Shown piece after piece: positions 8,352 through 15,165 of a stretch of 23,136 bases of DNA. The number at the start of each line of letters is the position of its first letter. The stretch's first letter is position 1. The notes beneath the pieces are model-generated. The model ran no database searches. It saw only the letters and a list, made by a program, of their open reading frames with translations, and was not told where the DNA came from. Made by a program: the position numbers and the translations under genes. The stretch is from a virus: the IMG/VR virus record IMGVR_UViG_3300046009_008694, positions 1 to 23,136 of that record. One strand, given 5' to 3'.

Positions 8352-9403
8352 TGTTACCAAAAAAAGTAATTAAAAAAATACCATTAACATCTGAAAAAGT
8401 TGGTTATCCTAGACGAGAACAACTTCTTGCGGATATAAACAAAGATGGTACTTATTTACCTAAATCATTATTACATGAAGATTTAGATGGTGGGTTTTTA
8501 GAATTTGTTAAAAATGATTTAAGAACTTCAGTTTCAGGTAAAGATATTAGAGTTGTTGATATTTTGATGACAACTCAAAACTGGTCTCAATTTACTCAAA
8601 CTTGGGATTTTAACAATATTGATAAAAATATTCAACCTCCATTCATTACAACAATAAGAACACCTGAAGTAAAATTTGGGACAATACCTTCATTAAAGTA
8701 TAACATACCAAATAGAAAACAATATTATTATGCGGCTGTACCAACTTGGGATGGTCAAAGAAAAGGAATGGATATCTATACTATTCCACAACCTGTTCCT
8801 GTTGATATAAAATATTCGGTTAAAATTATCTGTAATAGAATGAGAGAATTAAATAAATTCAATCAAGTTATTATTGAAAAGTTTTCATCAAGACAAGCTT
8901 ATGCTCAAATTAAAGGTCACTATATTCCAATCCAACTTGACGAAGTATCAGATGAATCAGTTATGGATTTAGAAAAAAGAAGATATTACATCCAAACATA
9001 TTCTTTTACTTTACAAGGATTTTTAATTGACGAAAATGAATTTGAGGTTAAACCAGCTGTTAGTCGTTCATTATTACTTATGGAAGTTAGCCCAACTAAA
9101 ACAAAAAGACGAGTTAAAAAAAATCCACCAAACCCTGATATAGTACCTTTAAACATTTCTTTTCCAATTGGGGTAACTTCATATACTCAAACATTTGAAT
9201 ATACTACAAATATTAAACTTATTGATGATGATAATATCTCATCATATTCAATGTATATTAATGGACTTTTTTATGGAACCGATATTCCACAACTTTTAAC
9301 AGGTGAGATTCAAATTAATACTAATGATGTTTTAAACATTCAGATAGTTAAAACTAATAATTCACAATCGGCTAATTTCCAACTTGAATCAACTCTGATT
9401 TAG
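8351..9403 (+). CDS. gp15: Tail completion / sheath terminator protein, T4 gp15-like, with extra C-terminal domain
   Basis: In T4, gp15 caps the tail tube and sheath and binds the neck. Here, residues about 145-240 carry the pattern of that family. VPVDIKYSVKIICNRMRE resembles the strand 'P-ik-y-l-i-tr'. It is followed by a helix (FNQVIIEKFSS), a G-x-Y-IPIQLDE strand, and RRYYIQTYSFTLQGFLIDE, matching the 'RRi-w-ltF-v-G' ending in T4. Residues about 262-350 are an added beta-rich domain (ISFPIGVTSYTQTFEY, MYINGLFYG) after a basic, proline-rich linker (TKTKRRVKKNPPNPD). The usual family length is about 270, so the extension is real. It starts one base inside the previous stop codon, so the two are translationally coupled. 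Its stop overlaps the opposing small gene by four bases. Confidence 0.65.
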   Translation: MLPKKVIKKIPLTSEKVGYPRREQLLADINKDGTYLPKSLLHEDLDGGFLEFVKNDLRTSVSGKDIRVVDILMTTQNWSQFTQTWDFNNIDKNIQPPFITTIRTPEVKFGTIPSLKYNIPNRKQYYYAAVPTWDGQRKGMDIYTIPQPVPVDIKYSVKIICNRMRELNKFNQVIIEKFSSRQAYAQIKGHYIPIQLDEVSDESVMDLEKRRYYIQTYSFTLQGFLIDENEFEVKPAVSRSLLLMEVSPTKTKRRVKKNPPNPDIVPLNISFPIGVTSYTQTFEYTTNIKLIDDDNISSYSMYINGLFYGTDIPQLLTGEIQINTNDVLNIQIVKTNNSQSANFQLESTLI

Positions 9404-9549
9404 TTTTCACCATAAATGTCTTTTTTTTCAGAACAATTTAATTCGATAAGTTTTTCAATAAACTTATGAATTTTTAATCCGTGTTTTAAACAATGTTTTT
9501 TTAACAACAAATGTGATTCTTCAGATATCTTAAGGTTCTTTATTTTCAA
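9400..9549 (-). CDS. Small ribbon-helix-helix-like protein
   Basis: This is a 49-residue protein with KIKNLKISEESHLLLKKH, then GLKIHKFIEKLIEL. One beta strand followed by two amphipathic helices, with a turn at HG, is the layout of Arc/MetJ-type ribbon-helix-helix proteins. Such proteins usually bind operator DNA as dimers. There is no ATG; I chose the TTG at 9549 because it gives the strand at the N terminus and a 34-base leader after the octamer at 9584-9591. An alternative TTG at 9585 overlaps that octamer and adds 12 residues (ISKNKILLFS...). The gene overlaps the gp15-like stop by four bases and sits divergent from the tail sheath gene. The DNA-binding role is inferred from fold alone. 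Confidence 0.55.
   Translation of the reverse strand: MKIKNLKISEESHLLLKKHCLKHGLKIHKFIEKLIELNCSEKKDIYGEN
9446..9467 (+). terminator. Terminator-like hairpin for the gp15-like transcript, inside the opposing gene
   Basis: An 8-bp inverted repeat ATAAGTTT (9446-9453) / AAACTTAT (9460-9467) has loop TTCAAT, followed by GAATTTTT. It lies about 45 bases beyond the gp15-like stop and within the coding sequence of the - strand small gene. The stem is AT-rich and the T run starts three bases late, so activity may be modest. Confidence 0.4.
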
Positions 9550-9554
9550 GGTAG

Positions 9555-9579
9555 AAAAAAGTAAGATTTTATTCTTACT
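9555..9579 (-). terminator. Leader hairpin with T tract (possible attenuator)
   Basis: Read on the - strand, AGTAAGA (9579-9573), loop ATAAAA and TCTTACT (9566-9560) form a 7-bp stem followed directly by TTTTT. It sits between the octamer at 9584-9591 and the TTG at 9549, in the expected leader of the small ribbon-helix-helix gene. It could terminate transcription early or reduce it. The stem is short and AT-rich. Confidence 0.35.
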
Positions 9580-9583
9580 AATC

Positions 9584-9591
9584 AATAAATA
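9584..9591 (-). promoter_or_regulatory. Putative late promoter for the small ribbon-helix-helix gene
   Basis: The - strand reads TATTTATT within CTATTTATTG, 34 bases before the TTG at 9549. It resembles the copy before the superoxide dismutase fusion (GTATTTATTG). It is divergent from the sheath promoter at 9628-9635. Confidence 0.4.
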
Positions 9592-9627
9592 GTTGTTTAG
9601 ACCAATAGTTTTTCAAGTTTTATAGAA

Positions 9628-9635
9628 TATTTATC
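9628..9635 (+). promoter_or_regulatory. Putative late promoter for the tail sheath gene
   Basis: TATTTATC, within the 14-mer AATATTTATCAATA that is repeated exactly before the gp14-like gene, lies 32 bases before the sheath ATG at 9668. The intervening leader is nearly pure A/T with no Shine-Dalgarno sequence. Confidence 0.55.
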
Positions 9636-9667
9636 AATAAATAAATTTTAAACAATTAAATTAAAAA

Positions 9668-12600
9668 ATGGCTACAGCAAACAAAGTATTCGTTTCTCCA
9701 GGTGTATACACTTCAGAGAGAGATTTATCTTTTGTTTCACAAAGTGTTGGTGTAACTACTTTAGGTATTGTCGGTGAAACCCTTAAGGGACCCGCTTTTG
9801 AACCTATATTCATCACTAATTATGATGAATTCCAAACTTATTTTGGAGGTACGTTACCTGAAAAATTTGTGAATACACAAATCCCAAAATATGAAGCAGC
9901 ATATATTGCTAAATCATATTTACAACAATCTAACCAATTGTACGTAACAAGAATTTTAGGTCTTTCAGGTTATGATGCAGGACCATCTTGGTCAATAACA
10001 ACAATTGCAAATGTTAATTGTAGTACTGTCGGAATTACGGGTGGAACACCGTTCTCTTTTAACTTCACAGGTAGTACAGCATCTACAACATCGGTTCAAT
10101 TTACTTCAGCAGTCCCAAGTGTTATAAGTGGTAATACTTACTACTTAAATGGATATACACAATTTGATGGTGGAACATCAACTATTTTAGGTGATTTACA
10201 AACACAACTTCACGATATTATAGTAACTAACAGTACATCAGCAACTTCGGTTTATTATTTTGGTCCAGTTTCGGGAACTCAAGCAACTGCAAATGTTGTC
10301 GCGGGTTTAACAACCGCAACAAATGTATTTGGTGTTAATAGTGTAACCTCAACAACAATCGATTATTGTTCAGGAACAAATGACGCTTGGTTCTACGCTA
10401 ACTTTGTACCACCTTCTAATGGTAACGCATATTATGGTAACTCATATTATACAAATGTTTCTTCATTATCAGGAACAGCTTACGGAGTTGCGGGTTCATT
10501 CACAGGAACTGTGTCAGGTTTTTATTATGGATTTTCGGGTACAAGTTACTCAGGATATAATAATCTTGTAGTTGCAACATTACGTTCAAGAGGTATTACT
10601 CAATACTCTACTACATTACATGGTCCTCAATACCAAGTTACTGGTACATCAGATGTGACAATGATTGGTACTGGAAGTTATTCAGGGATAAGTCAAAATC
10701 CTTATGCAACTTTCTTAATCTCAGGTAGAACTTATGAAAATGATACGTTTAGTTTTGAAACATCATTTACAACATCACAATCTAATTACATTAGTAGTGT
10801 ATTTGGTGTTGAAAACTTTGCTAAAGACAGAACTGAGGTTCCTCTATTTGTCGAAGAAAGATATTCAACGATGTTAAACTATGGATATAGTCAAGGTTAT
10901 ATTCGTGGGTTAAATGCTAATAACTTTATTAAATTAGGTGATGCAAGAAATCCTTTAAATACTGACACTATTGGTTTCTATTTGGAGAGATATCAAACAC
11001 CATCGTCTCCATGGGTTGTTTCTGAACTTAGAGGTAATTTAGTATATAAATTATTCCGTGTTTATACAATTCCTGATGGAAATGCTGCAAACAGAGAAGT
11101 TAAAGTATCTATTGCAAACATTTCGTTTAATAATGGAACATTTGACTTAATAGTTAGAGATTTCTATGATACAGATGCTAACCCTACTGTTATTGAAAAA
11201 TTCACTAATTGTACTTTAGACGCAACTAATAATAGTTATGTAGCTAAAAAAGTTGGTTCTATTGATGGTGAATATGCAATTCTTTCTAAATATATTATGT
11301 TAGAAATGAGTGAAGAAGCTCCATTAGACGCGCTACCTTGTGGATTTGAAGGTTTTATTACAAGAAGTTATACTAATGGTACATCACCATTCCCAATTTA
11401 TAAGACACATTATTATATTCCTGGTGAGCAAATATCAAACCCTCCGTTTGGTAGTGATACAGGAGCAGATAACGCACTTGTAAGTCCGGGTGATAATGTA
11501 AGAAGAACTTATTTAGGTATCTCAAGTTCAATTGGAATTGACGCTGATTTTTATGACTACAAAGGAAAACAACCTGGTACATTATGTGCGGAAGGTAACT
11601 ATTCTAATTGGCCAAATACAACAAAAGGTTTCCACATGGATAGTGGAGCTACAGTTGTAACATTAAGTGGTGTTACTCAGTTTGAAGTTGGTGATGGTTC
11701 ATTTAGTTCTGAACCTACAGAAAATACAAATCCATATTACTTCTTATACTCAAGAAAATTCAGTTTCTTAGTACAAGGTGGTTTTGACGGATGGGATATC
11801 TACGATGAAAGAAGAACAAATGATGACTCTTATGCTCTTGGTCAAACCAAGTTTAAAGCAGGTTATTGTCCACAAGCTCCGTATCCAACATCAACAGGAT
11901 GGGGTTCATTCAAGATTATCACAATCGAAGATGGAACTATTGATTATGGTAATACTGACTATTACGCATACTTGTTAGGTATTAGAACATTTGCTAACCC
12001 TGAAGTAACAAACATCAACGTCCTTGTAACACCTGGTATTGATTATGTTAATAATAGTGGATTAGTTGAAGCATCTATAGATATGATTACAAACGAAAGA
12101 GCTGACTCAATCTATGTTTGTACAACTCCTGACTTTAATCTATTACAAAACTCAACTTCGATGGATAATTTAATTTACCCACAAGAAGCGGTTGATAGTT
12201 TAGAACAAACAGGAATTGACTCTAACTATACAGCGACTTACTACCCATGGGTTCTTACTCGTGATACAGTAAATAACACACAAATTTATCTTCCAGCAAC
12301 GGCTGAAGTTACTCGTAACTTAGCATTAACTGATAATATCGCTTTTCCATGGTTCGCAACTGCGGGTTACACAAGAGGTATTGTAAATGCGGTTAGAGCA
12401 AGAAAGAGATTAACTCAAGAGGATAGAGACACTCTTTACAAAGGAAGAATTAACCCAATCGCAACTTTCAACGACGTTGGAACTGTTATTTGGGGTAATA
12501 AAACTCTTCAAATTGCTGAATCAGCGTTAGATAGAATTAACGTTAGAAGATTGTTGTTACAAGCTCGTAAATTAATTTCAGCGGTGGCTATCAGATTGTT

Positions 12601-12841
12601 ATTCGAACAAAATGATAACACAGTAAGACAACAATTCCTTGACTCTGTTAATCCAATCTTAGATGCTATCAGAAGAGATAGAGGATTATACGACTTCCGT
12701 GTAACAGTTCAAAATACACCTGAAGACTTAGATGCTAACCAATTAGTAGGTAAGATTTACATCAAACCAACTAAAGCATTAGAGTTCATAGATATTGAGT
12801 TCTTAATTACACCAACAGGAGCGTCTTTCGAAGACATCTAA
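9668..12841 (+). CDS. gp18: Contractile tail sheath protein, T4 gp18-like, enlarged
   Basis: This protein forms the contractile sheath around the tail tube. The N terminus, VFVSPGVYTSERDLSF, and the following VGVTTLGIVGETLKGPAF are typical of phage sheaths. The C-terminal part (INVRRLLLQARKLISAV, then FEQND...RQQFLDSVNP and a final beta strand EFIDIEFLITPTG) is the conserved sheath core domain. At 1057 residues it is far longer than the T4 protein (about 660). Most of the excess is a Ser/Thr/Gly/Tyr-rich segment at about residues 110-297. This is inserted between LYVTRILG and VVATLRSRG, and is likely a surface domain. A late-promoter octamer is 32 bases upstream and an intrinsic terminator follows 20 bases downstream, so it is a single-gene unit. 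Confidence 0.95.
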   Translation: MATANKVFVSPGVYTSERDLSFVSQSVGVTTLGIVGETLKGPAFEPIFITNYDEFQTYFGGTLPEKFVNTQIPKYEAAYIAKSYLQQSNQLYVTRILGLSGYDAGPSWSITTIANVNCSTVGITGGTPFSFNFTGSTASTTSVQFTSAVPSVISGNTYYLNGYTQFDGGTSTILGDLQTQLHDIIVTNSTSATSVYYFGPVSGTQATANVVAGLTTATNVFGVNSVTSTTIDYCSGTNDAWFYANFVPPSNGNAYYGNSYYTNVSSLSGTAYGVAGSFTGTVSGFYYGFSGTSYSGYNNLVVATLRSRGITQYSTTLHGPQYQVTGTSDVTMIGTGSYSGISQNPYATFLISGRTYENDTFSFETSFTTSQSNYISSVFGVENFAKDRTEVPLFVEERYSTMLNYGYSQGYIRGLNANNFIKLGDARNPLNTDTIGFYLERYQTPSSPWVVSELRGNLVYKLFRVYTIPDGNAANREVKVSIANISFNNGTFDLIVRDFYDTDANPTVIEKFTNCTLDATNNSYVAKKVGSIDGEYAILSKYIMLEMSEEAPLDALPCGFEGFITRSYTNGTSPFPIYKTHYYIPGEQISNPPFGSDTGADNALVSPGDNVRRTYLGISSSIGIDADFYDYKGKQPGTLCAEGNYSNWPNTTKGFHMDSGATVVTLSGVTQFEVGDGSFSSEPTENTNPYYFLYSRKFSFLVQGGFDGWDIYDERRTNDDSYALGQTKFKAGYCPQAPYPTSTGWGSFKIITIEDGTIDYGNTDYYAYLLGIRTFANPEVTNINVLVTPGIDYVNNSGLVEASIDMITNERADSIYVCTTPDFNLLQNSTSMDNLIYPQEAVDSLEQTGIDSNYTATYYPWVLTRDTVNNTQIYLPATAEVTRNLALTDNIAFPWFATAGYTRGIVNAVRARKRLTQEDRDTLYKGRINPIATFNDVGTVIWGNKTLQIAESALDRINVRRLLLQARKLISAVAIRLLFEQNDNTVRQQFLDSVNPILDAIRRDRGLYDFRVTVQNTPEDLDANQLVGKIYIKPTKALEFIDIEFLITPTGASFEDI

Positions 12842-12860
12842 TTAACTAAAATTTAAAAAG

Positions 12861-12887
12861 ACCCTCACAGAAATGTGGGGGTTTTTT
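12861..12887 (+). terminator. Intrinsic terminator after the sheath gene
   Basis: ACCCTCACA (12861-12869) pairs with TGTGGGGGT (12874-12882), with one G-T pair, around a GAAA tetraloop. It is preceded by AAAAAG and followed by TTTTT. It starts 20 bases after the sheath stop codon. Confidence 0.9.
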
Positions 12888-12897
12888 ATTTGTATAA

Positions 12898-12905
12898 TAT
12901 TTATA
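12898..12905 (+). promoter_or_regulatory. Putative late promoter for the HAD hydrolase gene
   Basis: TATTTATA within AATATTTATA lies between the sheath terminator and the ATG at 12909, with three bases between octamer and ATG. If it is a promoter, the mRNA would be leaderless or would use the second ATG at 12915. Confidence 0.5.
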
Positions 12906-12908
12906 GGT

Positions 12909-13724
12909 ATGAAAATGTACTTAGTTGAAAAATTTGAAGAAGAAGTTACACCTGATTTAAAGTATTATGCTTTTGATTGGGATGATAATATTCTTACAAT
13001 GCCGACTCAGATTATCTTACAAGATGAAAATGGTGATGAAGTTGGTATGTCCACAGAAGATTTTGCGGAATATCGTGTAAAGGTTGGAGTTGAACCTTTT
13101 GAATATAAGAAAAAGACTATTGTAGGGTTCGCTGACGACCCATTTAGGAACTTTGGTTCTAAAGGTGATAAAAGATTCATTATAGATGCTATGATGGCTA
13201 AAACAGGACCTGCTTGGGATGATTTTATGGAAGCAATTAACGGAGGTTCAATTTTTTCAATAGTTACTGCAAGAGGACATTCACCATTGGCTTTACGTAG
13301 AGCAATTGAAAATATGATTGAAACTAACTTTAGAGGTATTTCCAAAAAAGAATTAGTTAAAAATCTAAGAAAGTTTAGAAAGTTTTCAGGAGAAGAAGAT
13401 ATGAAGGATAAAGAACTTATAGATGCTTATATGGATATGAATAAGTATTATCCTGTAACTTTTGGTGAGGGTTCGGCACAAAGTCCTGAAGTTGGGAAAG
13501 TTAAGGCTTTAAAAGAATTTCAAGAATATGTTAAATATTTGGCCAATAGACTTAAAAAACCAGTAATGTTTAAAGATGATATAAGTAATAATTTTATTCC
13601 TAAAATAGGATTTTCAGATGATGATTTAAGAAATCTAGAAAAAGTTAAAGATGAATTATCAAAAGACCCAGAAAATATTATTCAAACAATATCAACACAT
13701 GGTGGTAAAAAGCAAAACTATTAA
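12909..13724 (+). CDS. HAD-superfamily hydrolase (probable phosphatase)
   Basis: This 271-residue protein has the four HAD elements in order. Motif I is YAFDWDDNIL (nucleophile D23, acid D25). Motif II is SIVTARGHSP (T120). A lysine-containing helix (EVGKVKALKEFQEY, about 195-208) fits motif III. Motif IV is KIGFSDDDLRN (D237-D239). HAD enzymes usually remove phosphate from sugars, nucleotides or nucleic acid ends; the substrate cannot be read from the sequence. Between motifs I and II is a cap-like insert (about residues 30-112), with another charged insert at about 140-190. The ATG at 12909 is used because it follows the octamer; an in-frame ATG at 12873 lies in the terminator. Its place between sheath and tube is unusual for a T4-like tail cluster. 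Confidence 0.85.
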   Translation: MKMYLVEKFEEEVTPDLKYYAFDWDDNILTMPTQIILQDENGDEVGMSTEDFAEYRVKVGVEPFEYKKKTIVGFADDPFRNFGSKGDKRFIIDAMMAKTGPAWDDFMEAINGGSIFSIVTARGHSPLALRRAIENMIETNFRGISKKELVKNLRKFRKFSGEEDMKDKELIDAYMDMNKYYPVTFGEGSAQSPEVGKVKALKEFQEYVKYLANRLKKPVMFKDDISNNFIPKIGFSDDDLRNLEKVKDELSKDPENIIQTISTHGGKKQNY

Positions 13725-13732
13725 TATTTATA
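13725..13732 (+). promoter_or_regulatory. Upstream copy of the late-promoter motif before the tail tube gene
   Basis: TATTTATA directly follows the HAD stop codon, 108 bases before the tail tube ATG. A second copy stands at 13800-13807. The tube is needed in many copies, so two promoters would make sense, but this copy may be chance in A/T-rich DNA. Confidence 0.3.
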
Positions 13733-13799
13733 AACTGGACTTATAGCAAGTTTGAATAAAAAAAACCTTAAAGTAAATAGAAAAATTTTCAATAGGGAC

Positions 13800-13807
13800 T
13801 ATTTATA
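13800..13807 (+). promoter_or_regulatory. Putative late promoter for the tail tube gene
   Basis: TATTTATA within GACTATTTATAATAAAA ends 33 bases before the tube ATG at 13841. The spacing matches that before the sheath gene (32 bases). Confidence 0.55.
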
Positions 13808-13840
13808 ATAAAATAAAAGAAAAATTTAAAACAAAATAAT

Positions 13841-14326
13841 ATGGCTGATTTACTGATGAAAATGCCGATACCCTACGAACCAAAAAGGAAGAATAGGTTT
13901 ATCATGTCTTTTAATGACTTGGGTATTAACGAATGGTATGTTGAATCAACAAGTAGACCTTCTTTAACGATTAACTCTACGGCAATTGATTTCTTAAATA
14001 CTAAAACTTATGTTGCGGGTAAATATGAGTGGGGAGAAATCTCTGTAACTTTCCGTGACCCAATCGGACCTTCTGCGTCACAAGCGTTGATGGAATGGGT
14101 ACGTTTACATGCTGAGTCTGTAACAGGACGTATGGGATACGCTGCGGGTTATAAGAGAGACATTTTCTTAAGTCTATTAGACCCAACAGGTGTTGTAATT
14201 GAAAAGTGGGTTCTTAAAAACACATTCCTTACAAAAGTGGATTTCCAAGGGTTATCTTACGCTGAAGATGGGTTGGTGACTATCCAAGCGTCTTTGAGAC
14301 CTGATTATTGTGTATTATTATACTAA
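13841..14326 (+). CDS. gp19: Tail tube protein, T4 gp19-like
   Basis: This 161-residue protein is close to the 163 residues of T4 gp19, which stacks as hexamers to form the inner tail tube. It begins with the family-type segment IPYEPKRKNRFIMSF. The sequence continues with ISVTFRDPIGPSASQALMEW, a helix containing VRLHAESVTGRMGYAAGYKR, and the closing strands KVDFQGLSYAEDGLVTIQ and SLRPDYCVLLY. It is flanked by its own promoter motif and terminator and lies downstream of the sheath, as in T4 (18 then 19), except that the HAD gene intervenes. There is no Shine-Dalgarno sequence before ATGGCT. Confidence 0.93.
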   Translation: MADLLMKMPIPYEPKRKNRFIMSFNDLGINEWYVESTSRPSLTINSTAIDFLNTKTYVAGKYEWGEISVTFRDPIGPSASQALMEWVRLHAESVTGRMGYAAGYKRDIFLSLLDPTGVVIEKWVLKNTFLTKVDFQGLSYAEDGLVTIQASLRPDYCVLLY

Positions 14327-14348
14327 TATTATTTACTTTTTCATATTC

Positions 14349-14372
14349 AAACCCACGAAAGTGGGTTTTTTT
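14349..14372 (+). terminator. Intrinsic terminator after the tail tube gene
   Basis: AAACCCAC (14349-14356), the loop GAAA and GTGGGTTT (14361-14368) form a perfect 8-bp hairpin that runs into TTTT. It has the same GAAA tetraloop as the terminator after the sheath gene. Confidence 0.9.
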
Positions 14373-14395
14373 ATTTACAATAAAAAAGAATAAGG

Positions 14396-14403
14396 TATTT
14401 TTC
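14396..14403 (+). promoter_or_regulatory. Variant late-promoter motif before the gp26-like gene
   Basis: TATTTTTC differs from TATTTATC at one position. It lies 12 bases before the ATG at 14416 and just after the tube terminator, where a new promoter would be needed. It is weaker evidence than the exact copies. Confidence 0.3.
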
Positions 14404-14415
14404 TAATAAAAAACT

Positions 14416-15165
14416 ATGAGTGACAATATAAATCAAATGCATTTAGACCTTCCACACGATGTGGTTTTATTACCAAGTGAGGGGAAATTTTATAAAAATA
14501 AGAAAAAATCTGTTAAGGTTGGGTATCTAACAGCCGCTGATGAAAATATTTTGGCTTCAGTAAGTAATCTAAGTGGTGACCAAGTAATTACTAATTTGGT
14601 TAGAAGTAAATTATATGAACCAGATATTAGACCTGAAGAAATGTTGGAAGGTGATTTGGAAGCTATTTTAGTTTTTTTAAGAAACACTTCGTTTGGGGCT
14701 AATTATGATTTTACTTTAGTAGACCCTGAAACCGATAGAAAATTTGAACATACAATACAACTTGATGAGTTAAATTTCAAAAAAACTGAGGTTGAACCTA
14801 ATTCAGAAGGGTTAATTTCTTTGGTTTTACCAAAAACTAAACAAGAAATTAAAGTAAAATTTTTAACATATGGTGAAGTACAAAGTATCAATCGACAAAT
14901 TGATTCTTATCCAAAAGGTATGGTTTCACCCTCAGTAACTTTAAAGTTAACTAAATTAATTGTTGATGTTGGTGGTAATAGAGAAGAAAGTGCAATCGCT
15001 GATTTCATATCTAAAATGCCAATCATGGATTCAAAATACATAAACAACTTCATTAGAGAAAACGAACCTAGGTTGGATTTAATGAGAGAAATAACAGCCC
15101 CATCTGGAAAAAAGGTACTCACCCGTGTGACCTTTGGGGCGGAGTTTTTTCGCCCTTTCTTCTGA
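14416..15165 (+). CDS. gp26-like baseplate hub / tape-measure-associated protein, zero-frame product
   Basis: This 249-residue protein starts with LDLPHDVVLLPSEGKFY, then VKVGYLTAADENILAS, GDLEAILVFLRNTSFGANY, and near the end SKYINNFIRENEPRLDL and VTFGAEFF. This order (a 'LPS-GK-Y' strand, 'lt-aDE-iL', 'lR-tsfG-Y', 'FirenEP', 'g-eFF') is seen in T4-like baseplate hub proteins of the gp26 type, which lie just before the tape measure gene. The zero frame ends abruptly with RPFF after GAEFF. The downstream frame, one base ahead, continues with a conserved-looking C-terminal segment to 15313. The gene therefore probably yields both a short form and a frameshifted form of 298 residues, like the G and GT proteins of other phages. 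Confidence 0.65.
   Translation: MSDNINQMHLDLPHDVVLLPSEGKFYKNKKKSVKVGYLTAADENILASVSNLSGDQVITNLVRSKLYEPDIRPEEMLEGDLEAILVFLRNTSFGANYDFTLVDPETDRKFEHTIQLDELNFKKTEVEPNSEGLISLVLPKTKQEIKVKFLTYGEVQSINRQIDSYPKGMVSPSVTLKLTKLIVDVGGNREESAIADFISKMPIMDSKYINNFIRENEPRLDLMREITAPSGKKVLTRVTFGAEFFRPFF
15136..15151 (+). promoter_or_regulatory. Putative +1 ribosomal frameshift site
   Basis: The sequence is GGGGCGGAGTTTTTTC. In the zero frame it reads GGG GCG GAG TTT TTT CGC. A Phe-tRNA on the second TTT (15148-15150) could slip one base forward onto TTC while waiting at CGC, an uncommon codon type in this AT-rich genome. The G-rich GGGGCGGAG ends three bases before that codon, the same spacing as the Shine-Dalgarno-like stimulator in the release factor 2 (prfB) frameshift. 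A -2 slip would reach the same frame. Confidence 0.5.

Noticed and set aside
12873-12908. N-terminal extension of the HAD hydrolase from the ATG at 12873
   Set aside because: That ATG lies within the loop and stem of the sheath terminator, and the added residues do not fit a HAD N terminus.
13007-13345. Open - strand frame opposite the HAD gene (112 codons)
   Set aside because: It lies entirely antisense to a well-supported gene, with no recognisable domain or promoter; a shadow of codon bias in the real gene.
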